DNA of 9,277 bases from Candidatus Omnitrophota bacterium (GTDB taxonomy: Bacteria > Omnitrophota > Omnitrophia > Omnitrophales > Abzuiibacteriaceae). Of this stretch, positions 7,163-9,277 are shown piece by piece. The stretch is from positions 1-9,277 of the forward strand of contig JACQQN010000160.1 in the NCBI GenBank assembly GCA_016206995.1, read 5' to 3'. Position numbers and translations under genes: made by a program. The first letter of the stretch is position 1. Every line of letters begins with the position of its first letter. The notes beneath the pieces were generated by a model. The model was not told the origin of the DNA, did no database searches, and saw nothing but the letters and a program-made list of their open reading frames with translations.

Positions 7163-7603
7163 ATGACGGTTCACGATGTAGGGGCGACCCCCTGCGGTCG
7201 CCCTTTGTTCACGGTCAGGCGCAGGGGCCTGACCCTACATGAGCAGTGTGGAGCGAGCAAAAACGGCGCGATCCTTTTAGTTGTGCTGATCGCGCTGGTT
7301 TCTCTTTCATTGTTTGGGGCGGCGCTGGTCTCTATGGTTTTTTGGCGCTCTCAAATGATGGAGCTTGAGTATGACCGGCTCCGAGCTTTTTATTTGGCGG
7401 AGGCTGGCGTCAGCCAATCGCTTTACGAACTCAAGACTGATTTTGATCCTGACGCAGATGGTGTTGGTAATGTATCTCAAAAGCCATTTGGAGGCGGTGT
7501 TTTTGAGGTGAATTATCGCCCCATTGAACGAACGATTACGTCACAAGGAACAGTCAATGACACCACGAGGACCATTCAAATTGTTTTCGCTAAACCAGTT
7601 TGA
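7163..7603 (+). CDS. PilX-like minor pilin with a repeat-derived leader
   Basis: The mature N-terminus fits PilX-type minor pilins: KNG/AILLVVLIALVSLSLFGAAL with a single hydrophobic helix, followed by RLRAFYLAEAGVSQSLYEL, the LAEAG motif usual in this family. Like many PilX/GspK members it has no Glu at +5 (Val instead). The remaining roughly 75 residues form a small domain with an Asp-rich stretch DPDADGVGN (about 93-101), possibly a metal-binding loop. Length is 146 residues. ATG 7163 has TAGGAG (7153-7158) just upstream, overlapping the preceding stop. The frame also opens at GTG 7145. The predicted leader is about 35 residues, most of it encoded by the palindrome at 7176-7240. No in-frame ATG or GTG lies between the repeat and the cleavage site, so the repeat must be translated unless TTG 7205, inside it, is used. 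Confidence 0.82.
   Translation: MTVHDVGATPCGRPLFTVRRRGLTLHEQCGASKNGAILLVVLIALVSLSLFGAALVSMVFWRSQMMELEYDRLRAFYLAEAGVSQSLYELKTDFDPDADGVGNVSQKPFGGGVFEVNYRPIERTITSQGTVNDTTRTIQIVFAKPV
7176..7240 (+). repeat. 65-bp cloverleaf palindromic element inside a prepilin leader
   Basis: The outer stem atgtaggg (7176-7183) pairs perfectly with ccctacat (7233-7240). It encloses hairpin 1, ggcgacc (7183-7189) with ggtcgcc (7196-7202), and hairpin 2, ggtcaggc (7213-7220) with gcctgacc (7227-7234), giving a three-way junction. Stems share bases at their edges, so not all pairs can form at once. It is GC-rich compared with its flanks and unrelated in sequence to the 48-bp repeats. Elements with gtaggggcgacc-type ends are dispersed in many environmental bacterial genomes, as far as I recall. 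It is read in frame without a stop as part of the PilX-like leader. Confidence 0.85.
7545..7549 (+). promoter_or_regulatory. Ribosome binding site for the PilV/GspI-like gene, inside the preceding gene
   Basis: AAGGA is placed 7 bases before ATG 7557. It supports a start upstream of the palindrome at 7622, so that the repeat is translated. The in-frame TTG at 7524 has no such site. Confidence 0.55.
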
Positions 7604-8057
7604 TGTTGGAATTTTTAATATCCCCTCACCCATCCCTCTCCCCTTAGGGGAGAGGGAAAGGGTGAGGGGAAATGAGTATGGATTTTCTTATCTTGAAATT
7701 TTAATCACCATCATGCTCCTCGGCATGTTTTTCCTTCCAGTGATGCAAATGCTTTCTTCAAGCGTATCTCATTTGGCTTATGTGAGTGAGATGAATACCG
7801 CACTCAGTCTTGCGCGCGAGGGCATGGAAAAAGTTCGCAATCTCCGTCTTTCAGAAAACCAGCTTCTCGAGCGCGGCGACGTGTACGAACCTCCGCTTGA
7901 CCAAGACCCTTTGCAGTTAAATGGAACTCGCTGGCGCATTTTTCAAGATGTGCGCGAAGGAACTGATCCGCTTGAAGTTCACGTGCAGGTATTTAAAGAA
8001 GAGGCAATGGATGAACCGATGGTGGAAGTTCAAACGCTCATCGAAGAAATCAATTAG
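7557..8057 (+). CDS. PilV/GspI-like minor pilin with a repeat-derived leader
   Basis: The pilin signature is EYG/FSYLEILITIMLLGMFF, with cleavage after Gly42 and Glu at mature +5. It is followed by SLAREGMEKVRNLRL, typical of PilV and GspI minor pilins. Length is 166 residues from ATG 7557, leaving about 124 in the mature protein, close to family size. ATG 7557 overlaps the PilX-like gene by 47 bases and has AAGGA upstream. The leader of about 42 residues carries the in-frame palindrome at 7622-7669, encoding PSPIPLPLGERERVRG, 4 residues before the processing Gly. An alternative start is GTG 7662 inside the repeat, preceded by its own GGGGAGAGGG, which would give a 7-residue leader MRGNEYG. 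The identity as a prepilin is firm; the start is open between these two. Confidence 0.82.
   Translation: MTPRGPFKLFSLNQFDVGIFNIPSPIPLPLGERERVRGNEYGFSYLEILITIMLLGMFFLPVMQMLSSSVSHLAYVSEMNTALSLAREGMEKVRNLRLSENQLLERGDVYEPPLDQDPLQLNGTRWRIFQDVREGTDPLEVHVQVFKEEAMDEPMVEVQTLIEEIN
7622..7669 (+). repeat. 48-bp double-stem palindromic repeat, copy C
   Basis: The outer arms cccctcaccc (7622-7631) and gggtgagggg (7660-7669) are perfect 10-bp complements. The inner arms ccctctcccc (7634-7643) and ggggagaggg (7647-7656) are also perfect, with a tta loop. The internal bulge is at against aaa. Copy D at 8076 differs at only 2 of 48 positions. The element is a multiple of three long and has no stop in the frame used here. 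Confidence 0.92.
8001..8004 (+). promoter_or_regulatory. Ribosome binding site for the PilW/GspJ-like gene, inside the preceding gene
   Basis: GAGG, within the purine run AAAGAAGAGG, lies 6 bases before ATG 8011. It supports 8011 over GTG 8062, GTG 8116 or ATG 8131, and so places the palindrome at 8076 inside the reading frame. Confidence 0.5.
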
Positions 8058-9277
8058 CACCGTGCCCGGTCATTTCCCCTCACCCCACCCTCTCCCCTTA
8101 GGGGAGAGGGAAAGGGTGAGGGGAGTAACAATGATCGAATTATTGGTTGCGATTGCGCTAACCGCAATCATCGCAACTGCCGTTGCAACCGTTTTTGAAG
8201 CAGCGATGGATGCATGGCGGTTTGGCCAGGAAATTGCGTCCATTGAAGCAGTCGCGCCCGAATTTGTGAACCGAGTTAGCGAAGGAGATTACACAACAGT
8301 GGGATTGGTAGACGCACTTACGGTAACGAGTGCAGATTCATCAAAAGTTAGTTTCGTTTCTCTTGCGATGGACCATTTTGAAGTTGATTTGGTGCAAAAC
8401 GAAGATCAAGCTTTTGAATTGACACGTCCTTTTCAATTAGGTGCGCCACTTCCAAAAGGCCAGGTTCGTTTGCCTGGTGAAAAATTGTTTCAAAGTGTGA
8501 ACACAACATTTAAACCCGGCAAAGATGAAGAACCGCCACAGGAACATGACCGAATCCAATTTGTCGAAGAAATTCCTGAGGATAGCGAGGTGCGGGTTGT
8601 TTATCGGCCGGATTACAACAAGGTGCCGGAAACAATTGTGAGTTTTACATGGAATCAAGAGACAAAAACACTCATACGTGATTTTGAAGGTGAATCTGCC
8701 GATCTTACAAAAAATAGTTTTGGAGTTGAAGTGCTTCATGTTGAATTCCATTATTTTTCAAATATAAATCAAGAAATCATCCCGAAAGATCCAAGCGGTG
8801 TTTTAGATGAATCAGAGATGCGTTTGATTACAGCGGCAAAGGTGATTGTGAATGCACGGAAGGATGATACGAAAAAGACAATTACTCAATTTATCAATAT
8901 GAGAAACTTGAGTTGGGCAACAGCAGGAGTTGTTATCAGCGAAGGAACTGAACTCAAAATTCCAAACAGCAAGTTGATTAAATCGCTTGCCCTTGTTAAT
9001 GTTTCCGGCGTGAGCGAAAAAAGTGACATTCGTTTATTAATCAGTTCTGCATTTGGGAAAAGTTGGGCGCTGACCACGACTTATGATGTTGTTGACGAAA
9101 AACCCATGCTGGTTCGTTATCAAGTGGAATATCCGGATGGAACGACTGTGATTGATCAATCGGTCGAACAGCCAGCAGCCAATACATTTAGTCTGCTCAC
9201 TTTAGACAACCAAAGTCTTTTTGATTACGATGACGATGAAGGCGTTGAAGACAAAGTAATTTTCGAAGACGACGATA
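8011..9277 (+). CDS. PilW/GspJ-like minor pilin with repeat-derived leader and long C-terminal extension, 3' end cut by the window
   Basis: The frame is open from ATG 8011 to the right edge (at least 422 codons). The pilin signature is VRG/VTMIELLVAIALTAIIA: Gly38 at -1, Val39 at +1 and Glu43 at the diagnostic +5 position, then a hydrophobic helix. ATG 8131 would start inside this motif and remove the leader, so it is rejected. Residues about 60-300 resemble the PilW/GspJ minor-pilin core (ETIVSFTWNQETKTLIRDF, then VEVLHVEFHYF, then the FINMRNL strand usual near the end of these proteins). At least 120 residues continue beyond that, ending in a very acidic run (about 404-422, DYDDDEGVEDK). 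The basic 38-residue leader contains the palindrome at 8076-8123. The gene overlaps the previous one by 47 bases. The role is probably fibre priming or tip formation (family knowledge). Confidence 0.8.
   Translation, partial: MNRWWKFKRSSKKSISTVPGHFPSPHPLPLGERERVRGVTMIELLVAIALTAIIATAVATVFEAAMDAWRFGQEIASIEAVAPEFVNRVSEGDYTTVGLVDALTVTSADSSKVSFVSLAMDHFEVDLVQNEDQAFELTRPFQLGAPLPKGQVRLPGEKLFQSVNTTFKPGKDEEPPQEHDRIQFVEEIPEDSEVRVVYRPDYNKVPETIVSFTWNQETKTLIRDFEGESADLTKNSFGVEVLHVEFHYFSNINQEIIPKDPSGVLDESEMRLITAAKVIVNARKDDTKKTITQFINMRNLSWATAGVVISEGTELKIPNSKLIKSLALVNVSGVSEKSDIRLLISSAFGKSWALTTTYDVVDEKPMLVRYQVEYPDGTTVIDQSVEQPAANTFSLLTLDNQSLFDYDDDEGVEDKVIFEDDD
8076..8123 (+). repeat. 48-bp double-stem palindromic repeat, copy D
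   Basis: The outer arms cccctcaccc (8076-8085) and gggtgagggg (8114-8123) and the inner arms ccctctcccc (8088-8097) and ggggagaggg (8101-8110) are perfect, with a tta loop. It is 46/48 identical to copy C, differing only in the ca/at bulge. It is read in the same frame as copy C, giving PSPHPLPLGERERVRG. Its last codons, completed by the next base, supply the Arg-Gly at the predicted prepilin cleavage site. Confidence 0.92.

Noticed and set aside
7176..7240. Cloverleaf element as a tRNA or other structured RNA gene
   Set aside because: It lacks tRNA landmarks (T-loop GTTCGA-type motif, D-arm, 7-bp acceptor with proper spacing) and lies in frame inside a pilin gene.
7524..7559. TTG 7524, TTG 1853, TTG 2857 and ATG 6682 as gene starts
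   Set aside because: In each case a downstream start has better support: ATG 7557, ATG 2884 and ATG 6706 have clear ribosome binding sites at workable spacing, and ATG 1865 is an ATG rather than TTG with a purine-rich stretch just upstream.
6265..8123. The repeats as a CRISPR array
   Set aside because: Spacing is irregular (hundreds of bases with genes between), copies are palindromic and diverged, and there are no spacers of even length.
7176..8123. The repeat-bearing pilin genes as pseudogenes broken by insertions
   Set aside because: All three frames stay open across the elements, retain cleavage motifs and continue into normal pilin cores, so there is no sign of decay.
8437..8751. Minus-strand frame opposite the PilW/GspJ-like gene
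   Set aside because: The product is Cys/Phe-rich and featureless, and the plus-strand frame is continuous and pilin-like.
8131..9277. ATG 8131 as the start of the PilW/GspJ-like gene
   Set aside because: It would begin inside the VTMIELL motif, leaving no leader or cleavage site, while the upstream in-frame sequence restores Gly at -1 and Glu at +5.

Overview
The window is one co-directional block of type IV filament genes (type IV pilus or the closely related type II secretion system), all on the + strand and mostly overlapping or separated by a few bases. Secretin, inner-membrane alignment proteins and class III prepilins together indicate a diderm (Gram-negative type) bacterium. Base composition is moderately AT-rich. 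The mix of PilMNO-type assembly genes, a GspG-like pseudopilin, fused proteins and many dispersed palindromic repeats would fit a candidate-phylum or deltaproteobacterial-like lineage (Omnitrophota is one guess). I cannot fix the taxon from this sequence.

Layout. 2-1309 is a PilM-like actin-fold protein whose frame is still open at the left edge. 1309-1911 is PilN. 1865-2860 is PilO fused to a PilP/GspC-like periplasmic domain. 2884-5040 is a secretin with a long N-terminal extension and a C-terminal TPR-like region. 5033-6250 is the polytopic platform protein GspF/PilC. A 117-bp spacer (6251-6367) holds two hairpin repeats. 6368-6685 is a small signal-anchored DUF4177-like protein. 6706-7155 is a GspG-like pseudopilin with a classical 6-residue leader. 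Three minor-pilin genes follow: PilX-like (7163-7603), PilV/GspI-like (7557-8057) and PilW/GspJ-like (8011 to beyond the right edge).

How they work together (family knowledge plus inference): PilM, PilN and PilO(-P) form the inner-membrane alignment complex linking the cytoplasmic motor to the outer-membrane secretin. GspF is the platform on which pilin subunits are polymerised. The GspG-like protein would be the main subunit, and the three minor pilins would prime or cap the fibre. The assembly ATPase and the prepilin peptidase are not in the window.

The most unusual signal is in the minor pilins. All three have long leader peptides (about 35, 42 and 38 residues before the predicted cleavage site) that contain palindromic repeat elements read in frame. 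Two nearly identical 48-bp double-stem palindromes (7622-7669 and 8076-8123) encode the same 16-residue stretch just before the cleavage site of the second and third minor pilins. In the third, the repeat itself supplies the terminal Arg-Gly of the site. An unrelated 65-bp cloverleaf palindrome (7176-7240) lies in the leader of the first. The mature proteins are predicted to be free of repeat-derived sequence, so the leader looks like a protected landing site for palindromic elements, or a place where they have been put to use.
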